The position numbers and the translations under genes were made by a program. A stretch of 64,000 nucleotides of DNA from Euglena gracilis (taxonomy: Eukaryota > Euglenida > Euglenophyceae > Euglenales), in the NCBI GenBank assembly GCA_039621445.1, contig CP154954.1:41471572-41535571 (forward strand), given 5' to 3'. Below are positions 21,300 to 32,733 of the stretch, one piece after another. The notes under the pieces were generated by a model. That model saw only the letters and a program-made list of their open reading frames with translations. It was not told the origin of the DNA and made no database searches. Each line of letters starts with the position of its first letter. Position 1 is the first letter of the stretch.

Positions 21300-22340
21300 A
21301 ATTTCGACCTCTTTTGCCCGTTTTTGGGGGGGGACAGCTTTTTGGCCAATTTTGGCCATTTAAGCCAATTTTGGGTGCGCTGTTTTTTTGGCCACTTTGT
21401 GCACCATTGGCCACGTTTAGGCAACTTTTGGTCCTTTTGGCCAATTTGGCATTTTTTGATGGCCTCTGTGCTTTTTGTCCACTTTTGGCCACTTTTGGCC
21501 ACTTTTGCCGACTTTTGGCCTTATGGCCACTTTCAGGCTGCTTCTCCTGCTTTTACCACTTTTGGACACTTCGTTGCCACCAGGAATTATTTTTTTAAGG
21601 AGCCTTAAAAAACGTGAAAAAAACTTTAAAAAAAGTGGTTCTGGAATTTTTCGAATTTTGAGCGAAACAGAAGTCTCAAAATATTGGCAAAAACAGGCCA
21701 ACTCCAGGGGAAAAAATGATGATTTCTTGCATCGCTGAACATTGTCCATCCACCCAAAACTCAAAAAAAAATGTGTTTGATTTTCAACCTGGACCGACGT
21801 TGGTTCGATGCCCGGATGGCTTTTTGACCGTCCATGAAAGATAGGCGCCTTAAAGATTCTTAATACCTTAAAAAACCTTTAAAAAACCTTCAAAAATCTT
21901 GAAAATTTTGCCTTAAAAATAACAATGCCTGGTTGCCACCTTTTTGCTGCTTTTTTTGACTGCCTTTGGCTACCTTTTACTGCTTTGGCCACTTTTGTCT
22001 CTTTTGCCTCTTTTGCACGCATTTTACCATTTTTTTTTACCCACCTTTGCCACCTTTGGGCCACTTTGGGCTTCTTTTTGTTGTGTTTGAAGTCAAAAAG
22101 CAGCAACAAATGGCCACAAATCAACAAAAGTGCCAAAAGCAATCGAAAGCAGTGACTGAATAATGACCAAACATCAGGAAATGGGTCAAAACAACAAAAA
22201 AAAACGAACAAGATTTGGAAAGAGTGGCCAAGAGCGGTCAAAAGACAGCAAAAAGTGGCCAGAAGTTGGCACAAAAAAAAACAGTCAAAAACAACAAAAA
22301 AATGATAAAATGGCCTAAAAGCGGCCAAGGTGGTAAAAAT
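21300..22340. repeat. GGCCACTTTT-type degenerate tandem repeats
   Basis: Units such as TTTGGCCACTTTTGGCCA repeat densely at 21330-21570 and, as the complement, at 22070-22345. Similar arrays lie at 31085-31345 and 51060-51150, inside inverted-repeat elements. Open frames through them are low-complexity and rejected. Confidence 0.65.
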
Positions 22341-22363
22341 GGCCAAAAGTGAGCAAAGGAGCA

Positions 22364-22581
22364 CAGGGCTGTACGGGAAGGCCTGGTGGGGGGGGGGACC
22401 CCCCACCACAGCATTTTCACAAATTTTTGGGTCGAAAATTGGTGCTCCGGGAAATACGGGAGGAGCTGGTGGGGGGTGGGGGTGGTCGACTCCCCCCACC
22501 CACCACCCTGTGGTTGGGGTGGGGTGGTCGACCCCTCCCACCCACCACCCTGGCTGTTTGGCCGATTCCCGCACTGCCCTG
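22364..22581. mobile_element. Short inverted-repeat element, CAGGGC ends
   Basis: Left end CAGGGCTGTACGGGAA, right end read inward CAGGGCAGTGCGGGAA. Interior is G/C runs and GTGGTCGAC motifs. CAGGG ends suggest hAT, but no 8-bp duplication is visible. Related sequence occurs near 35530-35580, 56290-56370 and 57335-57540. Confidence 0.5.
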
Positions 22582-23348
22582 GCCCAAAGCTAGCCAAAAG
22601 CAGTCAACAGCAGCAAAGAGTGGCCAGAAGAAGCCAGAAATGGAACATGACAGGACAAGTAGGTACACCTGGGTAAGACTTCCGTGTTTCCCAAATACTG
22701 CCTCTGCGGCTGACAAACTGCGAAGTCGGCCCTGGTCGCCCCTGGTCGGAACCCCACTTATGGTGGCCTTGAAAATGACCCAGCCCTGGTCGCACCTGGT
22801 CAGCCCTGGTCAGCCCTGGTCGGCTGTAGGTGCCTGGTGGTCAACAAAAACTGATAAAAGGATGTAACAAAAATTCTTCTGTCTTTCAAATTTGTTTATT
22901 TCCAAATTATACTTCATGTTAGTAAACCTTTTCCTCCTCGTTTAGACTTTGTGAGGGAAAAAACCCTCTGGGATCTTGTGCACCAACCCATAGAGGACAC
23001 AAAGAAAATTGTGAGGCACAAATAAACTGACAAATATGCAAATAATAATAATAAAACCCCCCAAAATACTCAAAAAAGCGAAAAGGCATGAAAGACAGCG
23101 AGCAAATAGGCGAATGTCTCTGAGGCGGAGCATCGAAAGAAAAACTTCCGTGATTTCGGCCAAAAGAGGGCCGGGGGTGGGTCTGGAGCCCCCATACTAC
23201 TTTCCCCCTGAGGGTGGTCTGGACCCCACAGGCGACCTACCTCAAAACCGAAGGCTTCCCATTCATCCCTGTCCACCCCACAAGGGAACAAGGAGAACCG
23301 CAGCAAAGAGAGATGGGCCAGCCGGACAGCGGCACTATTGGGGCGCAC

Positions 23349-23522
23349 CGCTGCGGGGGCGGCAGCGGCGGGCGGTCGCTGGCAAACCGCGGGGGGAACG
23401 ACGTGGCCCCGTCGAAGATGCAGAGCCGGCGTGGGCCGTCCGCCTCCGGGGGCGAGGGAGGGGCGGGGGGTGGGGGGAGGGGGGTGGCGGGCGACGGCTC
23501 TGCCCGGCCGGGGGGCGGACCC
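23349..23522 (-). CDS. FDGA-motif exon 4
   Basis: Third near-identical copy of the 174-bp exon (compare 16116-16289). Encodes RRLCIFDGATSFPPRFASDR and PPLPPPQR with a conserved CCATCCTCCACAG acceptor. Same symmetric phase. Confidence 0.5.
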
Positions 23523-23752
23523 CTGTGGAGGATGGGACGGGCGGGGGGGGGGGGGGGGCGGGGTGCCTGTGGTTGGCTGTCCTGGGCCATAGCAGAGCAC
23601 GTTATCTGCCCAATGTATCCGCCAGCAAAGCTTGAGATCCGCCACCAGGAGTGGGGGTGGCGGGCCGCTGTGTGCACTGCTGACCCACGCGATGTGTTGC
23701 TGACCCTGGCGCACCGGCAGGCAGAGGGGGGGCGGAGCTGGTGGAGGGCGAC

Positions 23753-23842
23753 GTCATCGACGAAGCGGCTGGGGAACGTGCATGCCCCGTCGTACATCAC
23801 GAAGCGACGGCGGCCAGGCGACGGGGTTGGTCGCCCAGGCGC
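23753..23842 (-). CDS. FDGA-motif exon 3
   Basis: Acceptor GTCGACCACAG, likely donor GTCGCC. 90 bp, phase 0 at both ends. Encodes a Pro/Arg linker then RRRFVMYDGACTFPSRFVDD. Here the third aromatic is Tyr and the motif has Cys, as in exons 1 and 2. Confidence 0.5.
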
Positions 23843-24077
23843 CTGTGGTCGACTCAACGCCCCCCCCCCCCTCCGGCTCCGGGAGCAGGAGGGGTAAGGC
23901 GTTGGACACGCAGGCCAGCCTTGCGTAGTGTGGTGGGTGTGTTGGGGTGTGGTAGGGGGGCGTGTTGTGCATGGTGTGGCGTGGCGTGGAGAGGTGTGGT
24001 GTGGTGCGGCGAGGTGATATGGCCTCCCTTTCAACCACGGTGGCGGCCCGGGGGCGGGGATGGGCTGTGGGGCAGAC

Positions 24078-24152
24078 TGCCGTCGGGGACGAAGCGCGGG
24101 GCAAAGGTGCAGGCGCCGTCGAACACCGCAAAGCGGGGGACGGCGGGGGTGG
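24078..24152 (-). CDS. FDGA-motif exon 2
   Basis: Acceptor TTGCCAGCAG; encodes TPAVPRFAVFDGACTFAPRF then VPDG. It begins with two bases of a codon whose first base is supplied by exon 1 (24524-24590), so the 1-2 junction is in frame. Confidence 0.55.
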
Positions 24153-24523
24153 CTGCTGGCAACCCTGACGGGCTGGCCAGGGAGAGTTTGGGGGTGCACA
24201 TGCCAACCCCAACAGCAGGGTACTAAGTGAAGGGCGGACGGGGTTCGACCCCCGGGGGGAGGGGGGGGGGCGCTGGAGATATTATTTTGTGTCAGAAAAA
24301 CAAATGCCTCAAAAATCTTGCTTTTCGACACCTTTGGGAAAAAATCAATAAAACCACCTCAGACTGAAAACAGATGCTCATATGGTTGCACCCATCCTAG
24401 CTTCTCCTCTGCCAAGGATGCTGGCTTCTCCGCCCCCCCCCCCCCAATCAGCACAGAGCCACGTCGGCCACAGCTGGGCCGGCCCTTCAGGGGCCACTTG
24501 CCCGCTGTCTGCTGGGCTGGAAC

Positions 24524-24590
24524 GGCGGCGGTGGGCGGCGAAGCGCTGGGGGAAGCTGCACGCCCCGTCGAAGACCACGAACGTCTTCAG
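24524..24590 (-). CDS. FDGA-motif exon 1
   Basis: Acceptor CCCGCGGCAG, donor GTTCCAG. Encodes LKTFVVFDGACSFPQRFAAH and RR, leaving one base that fits the start of the next exon. It is the most upstream FDGA exon seen; upstream exons may be in 24.6-27 kb but are not proven. Confidence 0.55.
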
Positions 24591-24918
24591 CTGCCGCGGG
24601 TCGGGCGGGGGCTGGGATGGGCGCCCCCCCCCTCCCGGGCATTCGCTTTCGCCGGGCCGCGCTGGGGGTTGGGGGAGGGCCCAATGGTCCGCGGCTGGAT
24701 GGACGGCCCGCCACCTCTCCATCAAGGCGGAATACAGAACAGTGGTGTATGTGTTGGCACCAGTGGCGCGACCCGGACACCTTCGAGAAGTTTGGCCACC
24801 GACCCTGACAGCTTCCTGGCAAGGCGATCCCTGGGGCAATAGCCACAGCCCCGGAATGTGTGTGACTCCGTTCGGTGGCCGAATTACGGATGACTGCGTA
24901 CCCAATGAACCACTTGGA

Positions 24919-25233
24919 TTACCTTTTCGGAGGCTGGTTGCTCATCGGCTGTGAACTTGTGGACACCATCTCTGCAGAAATGGCATCCCCTCTATCACTT
25001 TGCTTTGAATGGGCCGTTGGTGCGCCATGAGTATGCTTGCTGCCTGGGACCAACTTCGAGGACAGGGCTCCCCATCCCATCCCCATCAATGCCAGGGGGC
25101 GACGTGGGCCAGGCAGCAGCCGCACACCCAACACGACGCCTGCGAAGAAGAAGGCACCGCTGGCCAATACAGTGGCGTTCCCAAGACACAGCGATCGGAC
25201 TGGCTCCCCGGAAAGCCATTCAATGCAGCCCAT
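24919..25233 (-). CDS. Small two-helix membrane protein, possibly Mic10-like (copy 2)
   Basis: A 104-codon minus-strand frame from ATG at 25233. After CLGNA come a first hydrophobic helix with GxxxG character (ASGAFFFAGVVLGVRLL), a short basic turn PGPRRP, and a second helix with a GxGxG zipper (LALMGMGWGAL), then a polar tail. Two glycine-zipper helices joined by a tight RR-P loop is the plan of Mic10, the cristae-junction subunit of the mitochondrial MICOS complex, and the length is right. Identity is by pattern only. An alternative is that it is one exon (acceptor TTCTTCGCAG inside it) of a longer gene. A second copy is at 1-210. Confidence 0.35.
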   Translation of the reverse strand: MGCIEWLSGEPVRSLCLGNATVLASGAFFFAGVVLGVRLLPGPRRPLALMGMGWGALSSKLVPGSKHTHGAPTAHSKQSDRGDAISAEMVSTSSQPMSNQPPKR

Positions 25234-26331
25234 TTTCAGGGAGAAGTTTTTTCACAAAGTGCAGAGATCCATTTTTCTCAGCAGCTTCAGCAAACCAGTC
25301 CCTTGAAGGTGCAATACAATTACACGACCAATCATGGTTCTCCTACCTCCCCTGGGTACGAACAGCAAATGCAAGTGAATGCAGGTTTGAGAGTGCCATA
25401 CTATTACCAAGGTTGGTGTGCATTTGTCTTTTGTGTGTGTTTGCGCCTTTGCCGTGAATGTGCATGTGAATGCCGGGGGGGTGTGGGTGGGTGGGTCTGG
25501 TGGATGGGTGGATGCCTTTGATAGCATGAAATGTTGGCAGGCTCGCACTCCAGGCAAGGCGCATACAAATCATCCTCGTCTGCGGGGGACACCAGCAACG
25601 TGGGCAGCGCCACCGGCTGGGGCGAGGGGTCCCCGGAGACCCGCCCGGGCAGGCAGCCCATGGACGGAGGTGGAGACACGGCAACGCCCCCAAACAACGT
25701 AATGCAGCACCACACCCAACTCTACGGAGATGACCCCCAACTTACCTCCCGGTTTTGATTATTTACGCCTGTTATTTTGGGGGGCGCCCAAAAGAAAGCC
25801 TGGGAGGGGAACATTTGAACAAAATTATCCAAACTTAAAAATCACCACAAAATGCTTCACCAATTCCTCCAGATCTTATTTTTTTGCAATATTCAAACTT
25901 AACGGGTTTTGGAACTCGTAAAAGCTCAATGTCATCCATTTCTGTGTTTTTGGATTTATCCCGTGATTTTTCCACCCGGTTCCCTTTGTCTGCACCATAG
26001 TGTGGAAGGGGGGCATTAATTGGGCAGCCAAAGTCTATCCTAAGGATGGGGTATTGTTTGTGGTAGGGTGGTATTTTGGAGACCATTGGGGGTTTTCATG
26101 AGAAGGTTACCCTACCCCATGACCGTAGGTTGCCTTGACTCCGGCTTCGCTACCACCAAAACCTTTCAGATGTGTTTGAATGGTCCAAAAAAAAACACCA
26201 CCCTGGCGACGGTGGTGTTTGGGGTTTGCTTTGGGAATTGACCACTGCCTGGGTTGTGTTGTGTTGTGTTGCCCAAAAAGCGGCAAAACCTCTGAACCAG
26301 AAAAATGAAAAGGTACCCCAGGACGGCCTAC

Positions 26332-26417
26332 CGGATGGATTAGACAGCATGCGTCCGTGGCCTGCCCGGCGGCTGTGGCTCAGGTCGGCCTCCGGAGCTC
26401 CGACGACCTTCGTGGGC
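26332..26417 (-). CDS. Candidate exon (copy 2), unidentified
   Basis: Duplicate of 2329-2414 with the same acceptor, donor and frame (PTKVVGAPEADLSHSRRAGH). Confidence 0.3.
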
Positions 26418-26716
26418 CTGCGACGGGCGCAGTCACAGGATACCTGTTGACCTGTTCCCCGAGGGCATTGTGGATGGCTGACCGCCACCCAGGCCCCCCC
26501 TCACACCATACCATGGGGTGCCTGGGGTTCCCGGTAGCCCTACGAGAGCCTGCCAGTCCTGTACGTGGTATGGGAACCGCTCAGCAAGGAAAATGGATCC
26601 GAAGCCAAAGCGCGACACAGTGAAAAACAAGTTGTTTCTGCTGTGTTGAACGCTTTCTTCCTTGCATTCCTCCCCCCTCCCCCTCCCGGAGGGCAGAGCT
26701 GTGGGCACACCGGGAC

Positions 26717-26862
26717 CGGCCCGGCCGGGGGTTCGCCAGGTGGCGGAGGTCGCGGACCCGCACGGCCCCGGCGGCCCCACCGTCGCCCCCGCCGACGGCG
26801 GCGGCCGGGAGGGGCCGGGCCGCGGCCCGGGGGTTGCGGTGCCGGAGCTCCGCGGCGGCCGG
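26717..26862 (-). CDS. Candidate exon (copy 2), Ala/Arg-rich
   Basis: Duplicate of 2714-2859; one R to H change in RVRDLRHLANPRPG. Conserved splice-site candidates. Confidence 0.35.
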
Positions 26863-27036
26863 CTGCGAGCGGTCCCCCAAATTGAAAAAAGGGCTGTCCG
26901 AAGAAGGTGGTTTGGTCTCCCAGCAGATCAAGGCGGGCCGGGTATGGGTGGTGTGGGACCGGCACCCTCTGGTCCAGCAGGGGGGCTGGGGGGACACCCT
27001 CTTGTACACCTAACCGGCCTGGGACAGGGGTTTTCT

Positions 27037-27170
27037 TCAGGGTTCGATATAAGGACAGGTGGGGGGGTGGTCCGGACCCCCCCCTGCGGGCCAGGAGGGG
27101 GGGTGGGGGGGACACCCCCCCCACCTAAACCATGTACGCCCTCCTTATATCAAACCCTGGTTTTCTTAGG
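27037..27170. repeat. Inverted repeat with GGGTTYGATATAAGGA arms
   Basis: AGGGTTCGATATAAGGA near 27045 is inverted as TCCTTATATCAAACCCT near 27141, separated by G/C runs. The right arm recurs at 28276-28292 (TCCTTATTTCAAACCCT). Confidence 0.6.
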
Positions 27171-27264
27171 ACTGGTGGGGTACCTGCAGGCCGGCTGGAA
27201 AAAGGTGCCGGCCAGGCTGTTTTTTTTTACCATCCCCGGGGAGGAGGGGTCCGGAGTGCCTTGG

Positions 27265-27510
27265 AATGCCTGCCCAGGCAGGCACTACCCCCCCCCCCTG
27301 GGGGGTGGATTTCGGCCTGTGCCCAGGCACATTCCTTTGAAAATAGGCCATTTTTGGCTCCCCAGCGCCGGGTCTGTGCTGGGGAACTTTTGGCCGTGTG
27401 CCCTCCCCCCCTGGGGGGGTCGGATCGGGAGTGCCTGCCCAGGCAGGCACCCCCCCCCCTCGGGGTGGGGTCGGCACCCGACTAAAATACGGCCTGGTGC
27501 TGGCTGGACC
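27265..27510. repeat. Palindrome-rich dispersed repeat
   Basis: Contains the palindrome TGCCTGCCCAGGCAGGCA twice (near 27267 and 27431) and a CCCAGCGC...GTGCTGGG hairpin. It is a divergent relative of the Mutator-like elements at 40952-41256 and 56981-57272. Confidence 0.5.
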
Positions 27511-27659
27511 TGTCCCTGACAGCGTTCAACCGTTGTCTGTGGTGTGCCCTCATTGCATGGCGTTGCCCCTGCCACCTTTTCCCCACCTGGTCCGTGGGTG
27601 TAATTGTGTTGCTTCACTTCTGGTCGGCAGTGAACTGGTTTAATTTGGTCTGGATTTGA

Positions 27660-28000
27660 TCGTGCTGGGACCTCCAACCCACGTTCAGGACCCTCCGTTC
27701 CGGGGGGGGGGGGGGGTCCGGCCGCCTGGCAGCTGGACCCGGCAGGTACCCCAAAAACAGGCAAAAAGCCCAAATCCAACCGGGTTGGCATTCATCAACC
27801 AAAAATTGGAGGTGAAAATACAATACTCCCAAAAATGCCACTTTTGGCCATTTCCGACCTCTTTCCCAGAAATTGTCGGCGCTTTGCGCCGAAAACTTTT
27901 CCCGTCTCACCTGGCTTTGCTGGGTTGGCCCGAACAATATTTCAGCGGACCCTCCAGGGGGGTGGGGGGGTTGAGTCCACCTCCAGCTGAAATAAACCCC
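27660..28000. repeat. Dispersed repeat with CGGCGCTTTGCGCCG hairpin
   Basis: Shares blocks (CCCAAATCC, TTGGAGGTG, hairpin, CCGAAAAC) with 31900-32090 (inverted), 33500-33760 and 61620-61800. Hairpin at 27877-27891. Confidence 0.5.
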
Positions 28001-28436
28001 CAGTGGTGACCGATTAAGCGCCGGGCCGAAAAATATTGCCCACCCCCAAATTGGACAAAATCCATTTTGGGCACTATTTGGGCAAAAAAAAATTGTCAAA
28101 AATGCCGAAATCTTCAGTGCAAGGAAAGAAAAACCCACCTACCAACCATCCCAGAAGGAAAGAACTTACCCTTTTTAGGCGGCCCCGATCCGGACCTCCC
28201 GGCAGGTGGGGGATCTGGACCCCCCGGTCCAGGAGGGTGGTGAGGGGGACACGCCTCTCCCTTGACCTGTACACCCTCCTTATTTCAAACCCTGCCCACG
28301 CTCAAATGCACGCGCGCACACACGCCCACACACACACATCCGCACGCACAGACATGCACACTCACTGACTCACTCACTGATTCACTCACTCACACAGGCA
28401 GACAGACACATGCTGTGCGCACACACATGCACGCAC

Positions 28437-28567
28437 AGCCGGAGCGCACTGCTGCCGGAGGTCCCGCATCTCCACAGAGAGCTGTTGTTCCTCTGCCTGG
28501 TACTGCGCCAGTAGGTGAAGGGCCTGCTCCGCTTCCTGCTGGCACAGTGCCTCGTACGCCAGCGACC
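28437..28567 (-). CDS. Coiled-coil exon, unidentified gene
   Basis: Acceptor GTGTGTCCAG, donor GTGCGT. The 131-bp exon reads SLAYEALCQQEAEQALHLLA, QYQAEEQQLSVEMRDLRQQC and APA, with regular hydrophobic spacing of a coiled coil. Downstream lies a TG microsatellite in the presumed intron. It probably belongs with 32813-32915, which has the same character. No family recognised. Confidence 0.5.
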
Positions 28568-28650
28568 CTGGACACACATGCACTGTTGTGTGCGTGTGTG
28601 CGCACGTGCACCTGCGCACATGCATGCTGCGTGCGTGCATGTGTGCCTGC

Positions 28651-28800
<150 letters not shown>

Positions 28801-29223
28801 GTGCGGGTGGGGGGGTGTATGGGTGGGTTTTTAGGTGTGGGCGGTTGAGTGTGTGTTGAGTGGGTGTGTGGGTGGGTGGGTGAGGGGTGAGAGGGGGAAC
28901 GGAGGGGCCAGAAAGGTGTGGGTGCATGTGAGGGCATTTGGACTTGTGCAATGACTTTGTCCCAATTAGCAAAAATTGATCAATTGGTAACAATCAGGCA
29001 AAATTTAACTGGGGTGTCCAGGCCCCGTTTGTGGCATCTCCACCAGGACAGAATGCACTGATGAAACCCAGCTGATACACTGGTTGCGCCGGATGGCTTT
29101 GGGCTCTCCCATGTCACACTGAAAAGGAAGTCAGTGGTAAACCGTGGACAGCAGGGGAGAAAAGAAGCCGAGGCGGTGGTGCCTCGACCACCACATACGA
29201 TTCCTGCAGTGTGGCACGCACAC

Positions 29224-29328
29224 CGGTGGTCCGGATGGGGGCCCCCGGGAGGAGTGGGGCACTGGCGGGGAGGAGGAGGGCGTGGTCCGCCGGCGGCTGG
29301 ACGAAGGCCGGCGGAGGCTGCTGGGAGA
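29224..29328 (-). CDS. Pro-rich candidate exon
   Basis: Acceptor CGACTGCCCTCAG, donor GTGTGCG. Encodes SQQPPPAFVQPPADHALLLP then ASAPLLPGAPIRTT. Low-complexity linker-like; same strand as the coiled-coil exons. Confidence 0.35.
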
Positions 29329-29639
29329 CTGAGGGCAGTCGCTGGGCGGGCGGGCAAATGGGGGGGGGGGGCGGGGGTATAGGTCTGTGCTGGGTCAGTG
29401 GGGCCCAAATGCTATCCAACTCAAATGTTGCCAGGGTATTACGTAGCTTTGCCACGCACATTGCGCCCCACACAAAAATCAGGTCCTCACTTCATATACC
29501 CCCCCAGATTGCCCCCCCCCCCAACCCCCAAATGGGGGGACAACCTGGGGTGGGGGGGGCCAGGGTGGTGAAGATGCACTTCCCACACACCCTTTAACCC
29601 TTTATCCACCACACAGGCCACAACGACAGTGACCACGAC

Positions 29640-29783
29640 TGGCTGCCATCAACGACGTCGGCTCCACCCCGTGGCCGCGTCCCAAGTCCGCTGGGCGGCC
29701 CGCCTCCACCTCCCGGGCGCGCCTCGGCCGCATGGCGCCGGCAGCCGGCCAGCCCCGGCCGCCACCCGGTGGGTCTCTGGGGG
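29640..29783 (-). CDS. GC-rich candidate exon, frame uncertain
   Basis: A strong acceptor (CTCCCCCCCCCCAG) starts a GC-rich island. All three frames are partly open (for example HRVAAGAGRLPAP), so no product is proposed. Confidence 0.25.
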
Positions 29784-29889
29784 GGGGAGCTCTCCGTTCC
29801 AGCTGTGTTGCCCCCGCACACTGCATACCCGACAGGTGGCGTTCGATGACCCTTCCCCTTCTATGCCCCCCCCATGACCCTTCCCCACC

Positions 29890-30950
29890 TACCCCCCCCA
29901 TTTCATTTCGGGGAATTGTCACCCTGACAGGTCGGCAAGGCGGCAAGGGCGGCAAGGGCAACACCAGCACAGGCAGCATTTGTCTTGGCAAGACTCTGAC
30001 AGGTCCTCCGGCATGGTGTTTTCTCGTGGGGGAGAGGCAAGATAATTTTGGAGTGTTGGGGGGGAATAGCTTTCCCCTCCCTTTCACTGGGTAAGCCCCC
30101 CGGAAACTGGGCCGGACCTGAGTCGAACTGGACTCAAAAAAATTCAGAACCATGCCGAAGCTGCCAAAAAATAGATGCATAGGAATAACTCTGAAAATCA
30201 TGTCCCCCGTCGACTTCTGTTGGGCTATTTTGGCCGACTGCGGTGAACCAGCAAAACGATACAGCCTCCCAGTGGACCCAAGGTTGCCACACATCCCAAT
30301 GCTCCCCCCCCCCCAGGATGGAATCAAATGCTGTCAACTGGCTGTGGGGTATCGCTTGGAATGCAGGTGACTCAACACAGAGGGGCACCAACAGCTTTCT
30401 CCAGGCCTGAATATGTCCCCTTCAGAAAAGCCACCATGTCGTTTCCCCCTAGCCCAGTGCAAGATCACAGTGCAGTCACCAGATATCCCCTTTGATAACC
30501 TTCATTCAGCCTTATTTGCAGCCTTGATACTAACCTGAAAGCAGGGACAAAAATAAGGCCTGAAGCCCAACCCTGACCGTGTTGTTCCATCATTAACCGA
30601 AAACCCGCCCCAAGGGTGGGGTATTTATCTCATTGATAAACGTTATATAGTGATCTGATGCCGGCATCACATTTGAGGCTACCTTTGAAGAAGCGGCGAT
30701 TCAAAGGAAAACTGGTGGGGAACCAGACAAAGAATCCGCTGTGAAAACTGGACGGCTGGGAAGGTCGACCTAGAGCGGAAGACGTCGCCTCCGAAACTAT
30801 CGGGAAAAAAAATTACACTCAGGTGCAAATGAACGAATGGAATCACCAAAAGTTGTGCACACACATGACTCAAACAGTGGTGTTCTGGTGTCCTCCGACC
30901 GGGGGGTCAATCGTTTGACAAGGGGTCAACAAAAGGCCAGTGGACAACCC
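29890..30950. other. No gene seen
   Basis: Mixed-composition spacer or intron with short G/C runs; no splice-bounded protein-like island found. Confidence 0.45.
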
Positions 30951-30952
30951 TA

Positions 30953-31533
30953 CCCCCCCTTGTCCAACGACCACTACTTAAAACAGCCAATGTTCGTCCC
31001 ACCCCTTTGGTGGTCGACAAGAGGGGGGGTGGACCCCAGGTCGGTGAATAATTGGCCACAGGTGGGGGTGTGTGGCAATTTTGAGCTGCTTTTTCTTACC
31101 ATTTTTGGCATTTTTTTGGCCACTTGTGGTCATTTTTGGCCATTTTTGGGGCACTTTTCGCCATTTTTTGGCCATTCTTGGTCATTTTTGCCCATTTTTG
31201 GCCATTCTTGGCCAATTTTTAGTGACCTTCGGCCACTTATCACAATTCCACGCACTTACATCCATTTTAGTTATTTTGGGCAATTTATTACCTTTTTTGG
31301 AGTTATTGGTCTTTGTTTTCTACGCAACTTTTGGGCATTTTTAGCCATTTTATGGTAATCCTCAAAAAATTACAAAAAAAGAAGCTCCTTTGAAATAAGC
31401 AATTGTTGAAAAGCTGAATTGAATCACACAAATCTTTCCACAGTTATTGAACCAACATCGCATACAAAAAGATTGCACCTGACCTGAGGGTGGTCGTTGG
31501 ACAAGCCTCATCATTGGACAAGGGGGCGGGAGG
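30953..31533. mobile_element. Mariner-like non-autonomous element, TA target
   Basis: Left end TA-CCCCCCTTGTCCAACGACC; right end ...GGTCGTTGGACAAG...GGGAGG-TA. The interior is GGCCATTTTT repeats. TA at both edges and inverted ends suggest the Tc1/mariner type. Relatives: 48487-48886 and 49848-51349. Confidence 0.6.
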
Positions 31534-31879
31534 TATGGGGAAAAAAATCCTCCAACAAGGGGGGCCGCTGGACATAGAGGGGGCATCTTTTAAGGCGCCT
31601 TAAATATGCGTTTGAAAAACCTCAAAACAATTTAAATTTTTTTCCGCCAGAATGCCTCAAAATGTCTTAAAAACCCTCAAAATTTTTTAAAAAAACAAAT
31701 TTTTTTCCAAGCAAAAATGAAGCCGCATAATCTCGGCAAATACAAGACAACTCCGGGGGGGGGGGAATGATTTTTGGTGTCCCCAGGACATTGTCTCACC
31801 AACCAAAACTCAAAAAGATGTGGTTTCTTTGCTTGTTGTCATTCCAGACGACATCCAAAACCCCCCAAAAAATTGGTTC

Positions 31880-32110
31880 GATGTCCAGACCGCCAAAATG
31901 GCATTTTTGAGGGGGTTTTTTTTGTTAAGGGGTTCACCTCAAAATTTTGGCTGAAAAACGCCAACACAGCTGGATTTGGGCTTTTTTGCCTGTTTTGGGG
32001 TATCTGCTGGGTCCAGGGGCCAGCCCCCCCCCCCCCCAGGGGTCCAGCCAACACCTTTTTTTCAGCCGGCATGCGGCTGCAAAAGCAAATCCTGCTATAG
32101 CAGCCCCCCC
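31880..32110. repeat. Dispersed repeat (inverted copy of the 27660 family)
   Basis: Carries GCTGGATTTGGGC, TTTTTTGCCTGTTTTGGGGTA and CTGCTGGGTCC, the complement of blocks at 27730-27790. Confidence 0.5.
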
Positions 32111-32724
32111 CCCCCCGGGTCCTGTTCCTGAACACCCCTGCTCCTTATTCATTATTATAACCCCAGGCATTAACCGATTTATTGGGATCATATTTAAGGT
32201 TTTTAAGGTTTTTAAGGTTTCTAAGGTTACTGAAACCACTATTTTCCACAGTCCAAGGGCAATCCATTTTTGACCACCTCTTTCCCCCGAAAAACTCGGG
32301 CAGCTCAGCGAAGCTGGGCTGGCCCCAACTTTATTTCAGAGGATCCCCGGGGGGGGGGGGCGTCTGCAGGCTGGAGGCCCGCTGGGACCTGATGCTGGAC
32401 CTCCCCCTGGGGTGGGTGCCCCCTCTGCTGCCCTCTGGCTGAAAATAAAAACCCATGAAAAGGGCAGGGGATAACATTGACGAACCCCCAATTTGTTGCA
32501 TTTAAAAAGTGGGGGCAGGCATTTACCGCTGCCAACTTTATTGTTTGGGAACTCCTCCCTCACTTGAAATCGGCAGCCTTCAAGCAAATCTGTCTCCCTT
32601 TTTCCACCAAATGGCCTAACACAAACAAATATGAACGTTTGGCTTCATCCACCTAAAAATCCACATATCACCAACGCATTGTGTGCTGTTCTTCCACGCG
32701 AAGCTGTACGCCGCGCACATGCGC

Positions 32725-32733
32725 ACGCACACA

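Larger units (their letters stand above)
25055..27018. repeat. Segmental duplication, copy 2
   Basis: Partner of 1-3015, without the 1.08-kb transposon. Base 25055 aligns with base 1 and 27018 with 3015. It provides the empty site near 25500-25515. Confidence 0.9.

Noticed and set aside
21144-21608. Open frames rich in FGHF/WPLL over 21.1-22.3 kb, both strands
   Set aside because: They follow the GGCCACTTTT repeat period and are open in several frames at once.
21805-21830. GGTTCGATGCCCGG as a tRNA T-arm (also near 31874)
   Set aside because: No matching acceptor, D or anticodon stems could be folded around it.
16116-24590. FDGA motif as a PP2C phosphatase (FDGH) or DCC-type thioredoxin-like (FDGxCxxC) domain
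   Set aside because: No HGG follows as in PP2C and the second Cys is missing for DCC; repeated exons of this size fit neither.
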